Of a stretch of 64,000 bases of DNA, positions 1 through 12,256 are shown piece by piece. The DNA comes from Streptomyces rapamycinicus NRRL 5491 (GTDB taxonomy: Bacteria; Actinomycetota; Actinomycetes; Streptomycetales; Streptomycetaceae). Each line of letters opens with the position of its first letter. The stretch's first letter is position 1. The position numbers were made by a program, and so were the translations under genes. The notes below the pieces were generated by a model that saw only the letters and a list, made by a program, of their open reading frames with translations, was not told the DNA's origin and searched no databases. The DNA lies in assembly GCF_024298965.1 (NCBI RefSeq), contig NZ_CP085193.1, forward strand, positions 10,230,001 through 10,294,000, given 5' to 3'.

Positions 1-255
1 GGAGGTGGCGTCCACCGCCACCCCCCGCACCCGCCCGCCGTCGATGCCGCTCAGGGCCTCGCGGCAGGCGGCACCGGTGGCGGACCACCACTGCTCGGGG
101 TCCTGTTCGTGGCGTACGCCGGCACGGTGGCCGGTCAGGGGGCGGGAGGCCGCGGCGAGCAGCTTCCCGGTGCCGTCCACGGCGACCGCGCGCACGCTCT
201 GCGTACCGAGGTCCAGGCCGAGATGGACGGCGTCGGGGGAGAGGGCGTCAGACAT
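1..255 (-). CDS. FGGY-family carbohydrate kinase, 5' part (cut by window edge)
   Basis: Reverse-strand reading from an ATG at 255 gives 85 codons open to the window edge. The N-terminus contains GLDLGTQSVRAVAVD, the first phosphate-binding motif of FGGY (xylulokinase/glycerol kinase-type) ATP:sugar kinases, followed by HEQDPEQWW, matching the conserved 'H.QDP..WW' segment. The start overlaps the stop of the upstream kinase by 8 nt, so the two kinases are probably translationally coupled in one operon. Two successive FGGY kinases in a glycosidase region suggest phosphorylation of two different released sugars (for example xylulose-, fuculose- or rhamnulose-type); the substrate cannot be read from this fragment. 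Confidence 0.85.
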   Translation of the reverse strand, partial: MSDALSPDAVHLGLDLGTQSVRAVAVDGTGKLLAAASRPLTGHRAGVRHEQDPEQWWSATGAACREALSGIDGGRVRGVAVDATS

Positions 256-1888
256 GCGAGGTTTCCGGACGGGGGTCGTGGGGGCGCTGCCCGGGGGTGC
301 CGGCGGGTGGCCGGGCCGGCGGCGCGTCCGGTCCCCGGGCCGGCGGCGCGTCCGGTCCCCGGGATGGCTGCGCGTCCGGTCCCCGGGATGGCTGCGCGTC
401 CGGTCCCCGGGATGGCGACCAGCCCAGGGACCGGGCCGCGTCCCGCCACGCCAGGTGTGCCGCGGACAGCTCGTCGTAGAGCGCGGCCCGGCCCGGGTCC
501 GGTGCCCAACTGGAGCCCATACGGACGTACTTGGCGGCGGCCTCCTCCATGCTGCGCTCGGCGCCGGTGAGCACCAGACCGGTGAGGAAGGCGCCCTTCG
601 CGCCCAGCTCGGTGTCGGTGCCACGCGCCGTCGGGACGCCGGTGGCATCGGCGATGAGCTGACACCAGCGGTCGCTGCCCGCGCCTCCGCCGCACAGCCG
701 CAGCTCGTGCACCTCGGTTCCGGAGGCTCGCAGACAGTCCCGTACGACGAGGGACAGCCCCTCGAAGACCGCACGGGCCAGGTCGGCGCGGGTGTGGTCC
801 AGCGAAAGGCCCCAGAACGTGCCGCGGGCCCGTCCGTCGAGGAACGGGGCGCGTTCCCCGGCGGGGGAGAGGTAGGGGAGGAAGCCCAGCCCGGCGGCGC
901 CGGGTGCGGACGCGGCGGCGAGGTCACCGAGCGCGGCGGGGCTCTCGACGGCCAGTGTCCGGCACGCCCAGTCCAGTACCTCGGTGCCCGACAGGGTGGG
1001 AAGGGCGCGCAGCAGACGGTCGTGGCGGCCGAAGGCGATGGTGATGCCGCACGGCTCGCCCGAGGTGTCCACGCTCCGGCGCACCACCTCGGTGCACAGG
1101 GTGGTGCCGAGGATGGCGCACGCCTGTCCGGGGTCGACGACCCCGGCGCCGCGGGCGGTGGCGGCGATGTCGTAGGGGGCCATCACGACGGGAAGGCCGG
1201 TGGGGAGGCCCAGTTCGGCCGCCGCGTGAGGGGTGAGCCCGGCGACGCACTCGTCGTGTCCGAGGACGCGCGGCAGCAGCCGGCGGGCCCACGCCAGGCC
1301 GAACAGGTCCACGATCGCCGGGTCGTACCCGCCCGTGGCGTGGTCGAGGAAGGGGGCCGACGCGTCGGAGGCGTCGATCGCCGTGACGCCGGTGAGCTTC
1401 AGGAACAGCCAGCCCGCCGCGGTCAGCGCGGTGTGCGAGCGCTCCAGGCGCGCCGGGTCGTGCTCGGCGAGCCAGGTGAGCACCGCGTTGGGCATGCCCG
1501 CGCAGCTGAGGGAGCCGTTGCGGCGGTACGCCTCGGCCAGGACGCCATCGGTCTGCCAGCGCGCGAGCAGATCACCGGCGCGCCCGTCGGACCAGAGGAT
1601 CGCCGGGCCGGTGGGGCTGCCGTCGCCGTCGACCAGCCAGCAGCCGTCCCCCTGGGCGGTGAACGCGATCAGCCGCACCGCGTCCTGCCCGGGTCCCAGC
1701 TGGGCCAGGGCGCCGCGCACGGTGGAGGCGACCCCGCGCCACACCGCGTCCATGTCCTGCTCGGCCCATCCGGGGTGGGGCCGCAGCACCTCCGTACCGG
1801 TGCGGGAGACCGCCACTTCCCTTCCCTCGGTGTCGAACACGACGGACTTGATGACCGACGTGCCGACGTCGACAGTGAGAACCGTCAT
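248..1888 (-). CDS. FGGY-family carbohydrate kinase with repeat-extended C-terminus
   Basis: 546 aa from an ATG at 1888. DVGTSVIKSVVFD (about 7-19) is the N-terminal phosphate loop, APYDIAATARGAG (about 238-250) carries the predicted catalytic Asp (D240), and CGGGAGSDRWCQ (about 399-410) is the ATP-binding C-terminal motif. The fold ends near residue 490. Beyond it is a roughly 55-residue low-complexity tail made of four 8-residue units of the PSRGPDAQ / PARGPDAP type, absent from ordinary ~490-500 aa family members. It probably phosphorylates a pentose, deoxyhexose or related sugar in the cytoplasm. It is divergent from the DeoR repressor at 2202 and coupled to the next kinase. The exact substrate is not resolved. 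Confidence 0.88.
   Translation of the reverse strand: MTVLTVDVGTSVIKSVVFDTEGREVAVSRTGTEVLRPHPGWAEQDMDAVWRGVASTVRGALAQLGPGQDAVRLIAFTAQGDGCWLVDGDGSPTGPAILWSDGRAGDLLARWQTDGVLAEAYRRNGSLSCAGMPNAVLTWLAEHDPARLERSHTALTAAGWLFLKLTGVTAIDASDASAPFLDHATGGYDPAIVDLFGLAWARRLLPRVLGHDECVAGLTPHAAAELGLPTGLPVVMAPYDIAATARGAGVVDPGQACAILGTTLCTEVVRRSVDTSGEPCGITIAFGRHDRLLRALPTLSGTEVLDWACRTLAVESPAALGDLAAASAPGAAGLGFLPYLSPAGERAPFLDGRARGTFWGLSLDHTRADLARAVFEGLSLVVRDCLRASGTEVHELRLCGGGAGSDRWCQLIADATGVPTARGTDTELGAKGAFLTGLVLTGAERSMEEAAAKYVRMGSSWAPDPGRAALYDELSAAHLAWRDAARSLGWSPSRGPDAQPSRGPDAQPSRGPDAPPARGPDAPPARPPAGTPGQRPHDPRPETSHV
313..408. repeat. Four 24-bp tandem repeats inside FGGY kinase 3' end
   Basis: Four head-to-tail 24-bp units starting at 313, 337, 361 and 385. 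The first two are identical to each other, as are the last two, and the two types differ at only a few positions. A fifth unit begins at 409 and then diverges. Because 24 is divisible by three, the array adds 8-residue blocks to the kinase tail without shifting frame. Confidence 0.95.
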
Positions 1889-2201
1889 GACCGAAATACC
1901 TGCCCCTTCACCACGGCTGGAGCGGCGGCGTACCAGTGGATCGCCACCGCTCGGGGAACCGACGCCGTCGGCGGAATTCCGCGCCGACAAACCCAGAGAA
2001 TCGGCGCCGGGAAGCCACGTCAATCGGGGCGCGGGATTATCCCGCGACCGGCCCACGGCACCGTGCGATGTCCTGGGCCACCGTCCCCGCACACGGGGCA
2101 GGCGACGGTCCGCGGGCATGTTACCTTCGCGTGAGTTTCACATCAGTTCGTCTCACGGCGGTCCGCCGGGGTGGTGCGGAAGGGATAAGGAGCCGCAGGC
2201 C
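1889..2201. promoter_or_regulatory. Divergent intergenic region, kinase / DeoR
   Basis: About 310 bp between the divergent kinase and DeoR starts, with no credible gene. The AT-richer part at about 2115-2160 has a possible -10 (TTACCT at about 2120) and the imperfect inverted pair GTGAG...CTCAC around 2131-2156, a plausible DeoR operator. The DeoR gene has a good ribosome site, AAGGAG at about 2188, upstream of ATG 2202. The rest shows only GC-rich short inverted repeats. Confidence 0.4.
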
Positions 2202-3005
2202 ATGACCCGTACGGATGGGCAGGAGGAACGGCGGCGCCGGTTGCGCGAACTGGTCACGGCCAAGGGCTTCGTCCGCACCTCGGACCTGTCGGCCGAGTTC
2301 GCCGTCAGTGTGATGACCATCCACCGCGACCTGGACGCCCTCCAGGCGCAGGGCTGGCTGCGCAAGGTGCGCGGCGGCGCGAGCTGTCTGCCGTCCACGC
2401 AGTTCCACGGCAGTGTCGGCGAGCGCATGACGACGATGACGCAGACCAAACAGCGGCTGGCGCGGGCGGCCGCCGAGGAGCTGGCTCCCGGCCAGATCGT
2501 GGTGCTCGACGACTCCACCACCTGCCTGGGCCTGATCCAGCATCTGACCCACCACACACCGATCACGGTGATCACCAACTCGCTGCCCGCCATCACGGCC
2601 CTGGCCAGGGAGCCCGGAGCGGCGCTGGTGGCGCTCGGCGGCGCCTACTTCCCGGCGTACGACGCGTTCATGGGACCGCACACCGCGCAGAGCATGTCCG
2701 CCTTCCGCGCCGATGTGCTGTTCATGTCCACCACCGCCGTCACCGCGGGCCGCTGCTATCACATGTCACCCGAGACGGTGCAGGTCAAGCAGGCGATGAT
2801 GGCCGCCGCGGCCCGCCGCGTACTCCTCGTCGACCATACGAAGTTCGCCAACCAGGGGCTGTACGCCCTGGCTCCGCTCACCGACTTCGACCTGGTCGTG
2901 GTGGACGACGCGGCACCGGCCGGGGAGGTGCGCGGGCTGCGTGAGCGCGGCGTCGATGTGCGCATCGTTCCCGGTGGGGACTTGCCGGATACATCCAAGC
3001 TCTGA
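2202..3005 (+). CDS. DeoR-family transcriptional regulator
   Basis: 267 aa. An N-terminal winged helix-turn-helix (about 9-60, with FAVSVMTIHRDLDALQAQGW, the DeoR recognition helix) is followed by a sugar-phosphate-sensing DeoRC domain (about 80-255) containing VLDDSTT, VITNS and ALGGAYF. Such proteins usually repress sugar-catabolic operons and are released by a phosphorylated sugar. It is divergent from the two FGGY kinases, its likely target. Its stop lies directly before a truncated sugar-permease remnant and a fucosidase, so it probably once headed a longer transport operon. Start ATG 2202 is chosen for the AAGGAG site and the family's length. Confidence 0.9.
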   Translation: MTRTDGQEERRRRLRELVTAKGFVRTSDLSAEFAVSVMTIHRDLDALQAQGWLRKVRGGASCLPSTQFHGSVGERMTTMTQTKQRLARAAAEELAPGQIVVLDDSTTCLGLIQHLTHHTPITVITNSLPAITALAREPGAALVALGGAYFPAYDAFMGPHTAQSMSAFRADVLFMSTTAVTAGRCYHMSPETVQVKQAMMAAAARRVLLVDHTKFANQGLYALAPLTDFDLVVVDDAAPAGEVRGLRERGVDVRIVPGGDLPDTSKL

Positions 3006-3006
3006 C

Positions 3007-3222
3007 GCCGACGTCCTGTGGCCCCTCGTGATCGTCAACGACGTCAACTCGCGCGCCACCATCCCGCTCGGCCTCCAGGCGTTCTTCGGGCAGCAGGGCA
3101 ATGAGTGGAGCCTCGTCATGGCGGCCTCGGTGATCTCTATGCTGCCGACCGTGATCATCCTCGTCCTCCTCCAGAAGCACCTCGTGCGCGGCATCGTCAC
3201 CAGCGGCCTGGGCGGCCGCTGA
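3007..3222 (+). pseudogene. 3' remnant of a MalG-type sugar ABC permease
   Basis: About 70 codons with no start encode DVLWPLVIVND, a membrane segment, and the ending LLQKHLVRGIVTSGLGGR before a TGA. This is the normal C-terminus of a carbohydrate ABC transporter second permease (the usual context is NDFLWPLVV...). The first ~200 residues, including the EAA loop, are missing. The remnant begins within a few bases of the DeoR stop and is in another frame, so a deletion must have removed the 5' part and probably the binding protein and first permease. It leads into the GH29 fucosidase, which would have been the next gene of that operon. Confidence 0.8.
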
Positions 3223-3264
3223 CCCCTGTGTGCCTCCTCTTCTCCGGGAAAGGAATCCCCCTCG

Positions 3265-4551
3265 ATGGCCATCCCCGCCTGGTTCACCGAAGAACGCTTC
3301 GGCATGTTCATCCACTGGGGCCTGTACGCCCTGCCCGCCCGCCACGAGTGGGTGAAGAACCGCGAACGCATCACGGACGAGGACTACGACCGCTACTTCC
3401 GCCACTTCGAACCGGACCTCTTCGACCCCCGTGAGTGGGCGCGGTCCGCAAAGCGCGCCGGAATGAAGTACATGGTGCTCACGACCAAGCACCACGACGG
3501 CTTCTGCCTGTGGGACTCCAAGCTCACCGACTACACCTCGATGAACACCCCGATCGGCAAGGACCTCGTCGCCGAGTTCGTCCAGGCCGTGCGCGCCGAG
3601 GGGCTGCGCGTCGGCTTCTACCACTCGCTCATCGACTGGCACCACCCGGACTTCGTCGTCGACGGCCTCCACCCGCGCCGTGACGACCCGCCGGAGGAGA
3701 TCAAGCGGCTCAACGAGGGCCGCGACATGGCCCGTTACCGCGCCTATCTGCACGGTCAGGTGGAAGAACTGCTGACCGGCTACGGCACCATCGACTACCT
3801 CTTCTACGACTTCTCGTACAAGGACGACGACCACCACGACGTGTGGAACGGCAAGGGCAGGGAGGAGTGGGGCTCGGAGGAACTCCTCGCGCTCACCCGC
3901 AGGCTGCAGCCCGAGATCATCGTCAACGACCGGCTCGCCATCCCCGGCGACCTCGTCACCCCCGAGCAGTACCAGCCCGACCGGCCCATGGAGATCGACG
4001 GGCGGCCGGTGGTGTGGGAGGCGTGCCAGACCCTCAACGGCAGCTGGGGCTACGACCGCGACAACCTCAATGTGAAACCGGTCGACCTGCTGGTCCGGAT
4101 GCTCGTCGACGGCGTCTCGAAGAACGGCAACATGCTGCTGAACGTCGGCCCGACCGGACGCGGCGACTTCGACGCCACCGCCCTCGCCACACTGGAGGGG
4201 ATCGGTGCGTGGATGTCCCGCCACCAGCGCTCCATCCACGGCGCCGGCCCCTCCCCGCACCGCGCCCCGGTCGACACCCGCTACACCCAGCGCGGCAACC
4301 GCCTCTATCTGCACCTCTTCACCTGGCCCTTCGGCCATGTCCACCTGCCGGACCTGGCGGGCAAGGTCGAGTACGCGCAGCTCCTGCACGATGCGTCCGA
4401 GATCAGGTACCGCGAGATCGACCCGTCGATCAAGGCGCAGAACACCGGCCTCGGCGGCCAGCCACCCGGCACCCTGACCCTGACCCTGCCGGTCGTCCGC
4501 CCCGATGTGGCGGTACCGGTCGTGGAGCTGTTCCTGCGCCAGGACACCTGA
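3265..4551 (+). CDS. Alpha-L-fucosidase, GH29
   Basis: 428 aa. RFGMFIHWGLYALPARHEW (about 11-29), TTKHHDGFCLWDS (about 73-85) and YLFYDFSY (about 178-185) are GH29 hallmarks; D182 of YDF is the predicted nucleophile. KNGNMLLNVGPTGRG near 290 ends the barrel and a short beta-domain follows. No signal peptide, so it probably acts inside the cell on imported fucosyl oligosaccharides, releasing L-fucose. AAAGGA at about 3248 precedes the ATG. It follows the permease remnant and converges on a second GH29 gene. The two fucosidases are clearly divergent (YDF versus WFDGEWE at the nucleophile), suggesting different linkages. Confidence 0.93.
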   Translation: MAIPAWFTEERFGMFIHWGLYALPARHEWVKNRERITDEDYDRYFRHFEPDLFDPREWARSAKRAGMKYMVLTTKHHDGFCLWDSKLTDYTSMNTPIGKDLVAEFVQAVRAEGLRVGFYHSLIDWHHPDFVVDGLHPRRDDPPEEIKRLNEGRDMARYRAYLHGQVEELLTGYGTIDYLFYDFSYKDDDHHDVWNGKGREEWGSEELLALTRRLQPEIIVNDRLAIPGDLVTPEQYQPDRPMEIDGRPVVWEACQTLNGSWGYDRDNLNVKPVDLLVRMLVDGVSKNGNMLLNVGPTGRGDFDATALATLEGIGAWMSRHQRSIHGAGPSPHRAPVDTRYTQRGNRLYLHLFTWPFGHVHLPDLAGKVEYAQLLHDASEIRYREIDPSIKAQNTGLGGQPPGTLTLTLPVVRPDVAVPVVELFLRQDT

Positions 4552-4560
4552 CACTCGACC

Positions 4561-4589
4561 GGGGCGCGCCCCCCCTCACCGTCGGTGAG
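4561..4589. terminator. Convergent hairpins between the two fucosidases
   Basis: Two adjacent perfect inverted repeats lie in the gap of the convergent pair: GGGGCGCGCCCC (4561-4572) and CTCACC-GTC-GGTGAG (4575-4589). There is no T-run, as is usual in Streptomyces. A bidirectional terminator is inferred from position and structure. Confidence 0.5.
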
Positions 4590-4590
4590 C

Positions 4591-5859
4591 TCAGAAGCGG
4601 CCCGCGCCCCGGTACAGGTCCAGCTCCCCGTCCAGCTCGACGGCGAGGACCGTCGCGTACTCGTCCAGGTCCTCGGTGGCGGGCCGGTCGAGCCACAGCA
4701 CACCGGGGACCTCGTGCAGACCGCCGATGACCTGGTGGCCCAGCTCGGTGCCGGTGCCGAGGACAGTGACCCGCCGCACCGGGGTGCGCAGGCCGCGCAC
4801 GCCGATGGGGCCGCGGGGGATGTCGAACACGGTGAGATAGAGCGTGCGGCGGTCGGCGGAGAGCGTGCTGGGGCCGTAGTGGTGACCTGCGGGCAGGCCG
4901 CGGACCGTGCCGTAGACGGCCTCGGCGTGCCGGGCGAGCCACGCGCCCACGCCCTCCAGGCGTTCGACCTGCTCGGCCGGGATGGTGCCGTCCTCCTTGG
5001 GGCCCACGGACAACAGCAGGTTTCCGCCGCCACCGATGGTCTCCGTGAAGTACCGGATGAGCTGACCGGTCGACTTGTAGTTGTGGTCGTGGTGGCGGTA
5101 GCCCCATGAGTCGTTGAGGGTCAGGCACAACTCCCAGGGCCCGGCGGGCGGTTCGATCGGCACACCCTGTTCGGGGGTGGCGTAGTCGCCCTCGCCGAGC
5201 ATGCGCGCGTTGAGCACACACCGCGGCACCTCGGAGCGGATCAGCCGGGCCAGATCCTTGATCCGCCACTGCTCCTCGGTGCGCTCCCACTCACCGTCGA
5301 ACCACAGCAGGTCGGGACGGAACCGGGTGGTCAGCTCCCGCACCTGGCCGTCGCGGTAGGCGAGGTAGCGGGCCCACGCCGCCAGATCCTCCTCGTCCTT
5401 CGGCACCTCGGCGTAGGGGTTGTTCTCCTGCTCGGGCGGGCGGCCCTCGTAACGGGTGGAGGCGTAGTCGGGGTGGTTCCAGTCGTTGTGGGCGTAGTAG
5501 AGGCCGACCTTGATGCCGCGTTCCCGCATCGCCGCCGCGTACGGGCCGACCAGATCGCGCCCGGCGGGGGTGTGCCGCACCACGTCGAGGTCGCCCTCCG
5601 CGGTGTCCCACAGGGAGACGCCGTCGTGGTGGCGCGAGGTGAGCACGGCGTACCGGGCACCGGCCCGGGCGAAGAGGTCCGCCCAGTCCTCCGGGGCGTA
5701 GTGGCGGGCGGTGAAGCCGTGTCGCTGCGCCATGTACTGGTCGTGGGGGACATCGCCCTCGAAGAACGACCAGGACTCCTGGACGCCGTCGACGGCGTAG
5801 ATGCCCCAGTGGATGAAGATGCCGAACTTGGCGTCGGGGAACCAGGGTTGCATGGCCAT
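4591..5859 (-). CDS. Alpha-L-fucosidase, GH29 (second paralogue)
   Basis: 422 aa. KFGIFIHWGIYAVDG (about 11-25), TSRHHDGVSLWDT (about 74-86) and LLWFDGEWE (about 184-192) identify GH29, with D188 the predicted nucleophile; GGGGNLLLSVGPKEDG closes the catalytic barrel. No signal peptide. It lies 21 nt downstream of the beta-galactosidase on the same strand, so it is likely the last gene of the operon PfkB - binding protein - two permeases - beta-galactosidase - fucosidase, pointing to uptake and hydrolysis of a fucosylated galactoside. An in-frame ATG at 5853 is an alternative start. Confidence 0.93.
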   Translation of the reverse strand: MAMQPWFPDAKFGIFIHWGIYAVDGVQESWSFFEGDVPHDQYMAQRHGFTARHYAPEDWADLFARAGARYAVLTSRHHDGVSLWDTAEGDLDVVRHTPAGRDLVGPYAAAMRERGIKVGLYYAHNDWNHPDYASTRYEGRPPEQENNPYAEVPKDEEDLAAWARYLAYRDGQVRELTTRFRPDLLWFDGEWERTEEQWRIKDLARLIRSEVPRCVLNARMLGEGDYATPEQGVPIEPPAGPWELCLTLNDSWGYRHHDHNYKSTGQLIRYFTETIGGGGNLLLSVGPKEDGTIPAEQVERLEGVGAWLARHAEAVYGTVRGLPAGHHYGPSTLSADRRTLYLTVFDIPRGPIGVRGLRTPVRRVTVLGTGTELGHQVIGGLHEVPGVLWLDRPATEDLDEYATVLAVELDGELDLYRGAGRF

Positions 5860-5880
5860 GGTGCGCTGAACTCCCGTTTC

Positions 5881-10750
<4,870 letters not shown>

Positions 10751-10753
10751 GGC

Positions 10754-12034
10754 TCAGCTCACCCCCAGGTGGTCCGCGATGCGTCGGCATGTGCTCATGG
10801 CGTCCCGCCAGGCTCGCTCGGGGTTCTTGCCGGAGATGTGCACGGAGGTCAGCTCGTCCATGATCGGCTGCTTGAGTGCCACGTCGTAGGGGCTGTTGTA
10901 GGCGACCTGGATCCGCTGAGCCGCCTTGGCGAAGATGTCGTTGGTGACCTGACCGCCGAAGAAGGGGTCGGGCTTGCGCATCGCGGCCATCTCGTAGGAC
11001 GCGGGAGTGGAGGGGAAGAGCGACGCCTCCACGAAGCCGCGGGTCTGGTTCTCGGGGCCGAGCAGCCAGGTGATGATCTCGAAGGCCACCTCGGGTCTGC
11101 GGCAGTACTTGGTGATCCCGAGGAACGAGCCGCCGTCGTTGGCCGGCCGCTCGGGCATCGCGGCCACCCGCCACTTGCCGGCGGACTTCGTCAGCTGCGA
11201 CTTGAAGTCCCCGGACACCCACGAGGCGCCGAGCTGACTGGGCAGCCTGCCGTCCTCCAGCGCCGCGGTCTGGTCGACCGTGCCGGACTTGAAGGGGGAG
11301 ACCAGACCGCGCCTCTTGCACTCCAGCGCCAGATCCCAGGCGCGGACGATGTGCTCCTGGTCGCCGATGAAGTGGCGGTCCTTGTCGACGAAGCGCTTCG
11401 CCGACTGGCCGATGCCCATGTTGAGCACCGCCAGCAGATCGTTGACCAGGTACGCGCCCTTGACCCGCTTGACCAGCCGCTCGCCCGCGGCGAAGTAGTC
11501 GTCCCAGGTGCTCATGGCCGCGGCCACCTCGGCGGGCTCGGTCGGCAGGCCCGCCTTCCGGAAGACGTCGGGGCGGTAGTAGTGCACACAGGGGCCGGTG
11601 TCGATGGGGAAGCCGATCTGACGGCCGTCGTCGGCGGTGCCCTGGGCCCATTTCCAGTCCAGGTACTGGCTCTTGAGCCGGTTCGCGCCGAGCGTGTTGA
11701 GGTCGATGAACTGGTCGGCGTTGGACAGCAGCGAGGCGATGTCCTCGCCCTTCAGACCGGTGATGTCGGGCGCGTAGGCGCGGGCGGTCAGTGTCGTCAG
11801 CAGCTTGGAGCGGAAGTATCCGCCGATCTGGGTGGCCTTGAGGTCGACCTGGGTGAAGTGCTTGGCGGCGTCCTCCACCAGCTTGTCGCTCAGTCCACCA
11901 CCCCAGTACCAGAGTGTCATGTTCCGGCCGGTCGATCCGGCCGGGACCGCACAGCCCGCGGCCGCGCCGCCCAGCACGGCGGCCGAGGTGGTTGCCAGGC
12001 CCGCGCGAAGCAGTCCTCTGCGTGAGGGGTGCAC
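10754..12034 (-). CDS. Sugar-binding lipoprotein of ABC transporter
   Basis: 426 aa from GTG 12034. The N-terminus SRRGLLRAGLATTSAAVLGG is a twin-arginine signal, followed by AAAGC, a lipobox-like cleavage site, so it is probably a Tat-exported lipoprotein. The mature part is a bacterial extracellular solute-binding protein family 1 (MalE-like) with MTLWYWGGGL at the start and a large two-lobed fold. It captures oligosaccharide outside the membrane for the two downstream permeases. A longer reading from 12157 would place the signal internally and was rejected; the GTG has an upstream AAAGGCGG ribosome site. Confidence 0.9.
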   Translation of the reverse strand: MHPSRRGLLRAGLATTSAAVLGGAAAGCAVPAGSTGRNMTLWYWGGGLSDKLVEDAAKHFTQVDLKATQIGGYFRSKLLTTLTARAYAPDITGLKGEDIASLLSNADQFIDLNTLGANRLKSQYLDWKWAQGTADDGRQIGFPIDTGPCVHYYRPDVFRKAGLPTEPAEVAAAMSTWDDYFAAGERLVKRVKGAYLVNDLLAVLNMGIGQSAKRFVDKDRHFIGDQEHIVRAWDLALECKRRGLVSPFKSGTVDQTAALEDGRLPSQLGASWVSGDFKSQLTKSAGKWRVAAMPERPANDGGSFLGITKYCRRPEVAFEIITWLLGPENQTRGFVEASLFPSTPASYEMAAMRKPDPFFGGQVTNDIFAKAAQRIQVAYNSPYDVALKQPIMDELTSVHISGKNPERAWRDAMSTCRRIADHLGVS

Positions 12035-12098
12035 TGCTTCACCGCCTTTCGGTGTCTCGTCGTTGAGGTGTCGGGGTGTTGCCGTGGGGGGGTGTCCT

Positions 12099-12130
12099 CG
12101 AGAAGGGGCTTCTGCGAGAAGGGGCTTCTG
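12099..12130. repeat. Two perfect 16-bp tandem repeats
   Basis: The unit cgagaaggggcttctg occurs at 12099-12114 and 12115-12130, followed by a partial third copy. It lies in the 204-bp gap between the PfkB kinase stop and the binding-protein start. Confidence 0.9.
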
Positions 12131-12150
12131 CGAAAGGGTGTGGCGCCGCG

Positions 12151-12256
12151 TCACCACGGGGTGGCCGTCACCACGGGGTGGCCGGTCACCACGGCGCGGC
12201 CGGTCACCACGGGGTGGCGGTCATGACGGCGCGGCCGGTCACAGCGGTGTGGCCGG
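12151..12256. repeat. Six degenerate 17-18-bp repeats running into the PfkB stop
   Basis: Units begin at 12151, 12168, 12186, 12204, 12221 and 12239. On the minus strand each resembles CCGGCCACCCCGTGGTGA. The unit at 12239-12256 is the real end of the PfkB gene (codons Pro-Ala-Thr-Pro-Leu-stop), so the other five look like tandem copies of the gene's own terminal codons and stop, placed downstream of it. Confidence 0.85.

Noticed and set aside
5..2134. Long plus-strand open frame (about 700 codons) over the two kinases
   Set aside because: Antisense shadow of high-GC coding DNA; the minus strand carries clear FGGY motifs and the plus reading is low-complexity.
2878..4554. 558-codon minus-strand frame over the fucosidase
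   Set aside because: Antisense to a clear GH29 gene and the permease remnant.
12035..12157. Extended N-terminus of the sugar-binding lipoprotein from ATG 12157
   Set aside because: It would bury the Tat/lipobox signal about 40 residues inside and run across the tandem repeats.
12099..12256. CRISPR-like array or phage attachment site
   Set aside because: Units are adjacent without unique spacers, there is no integrase, and they derive from the PfkB gene end.
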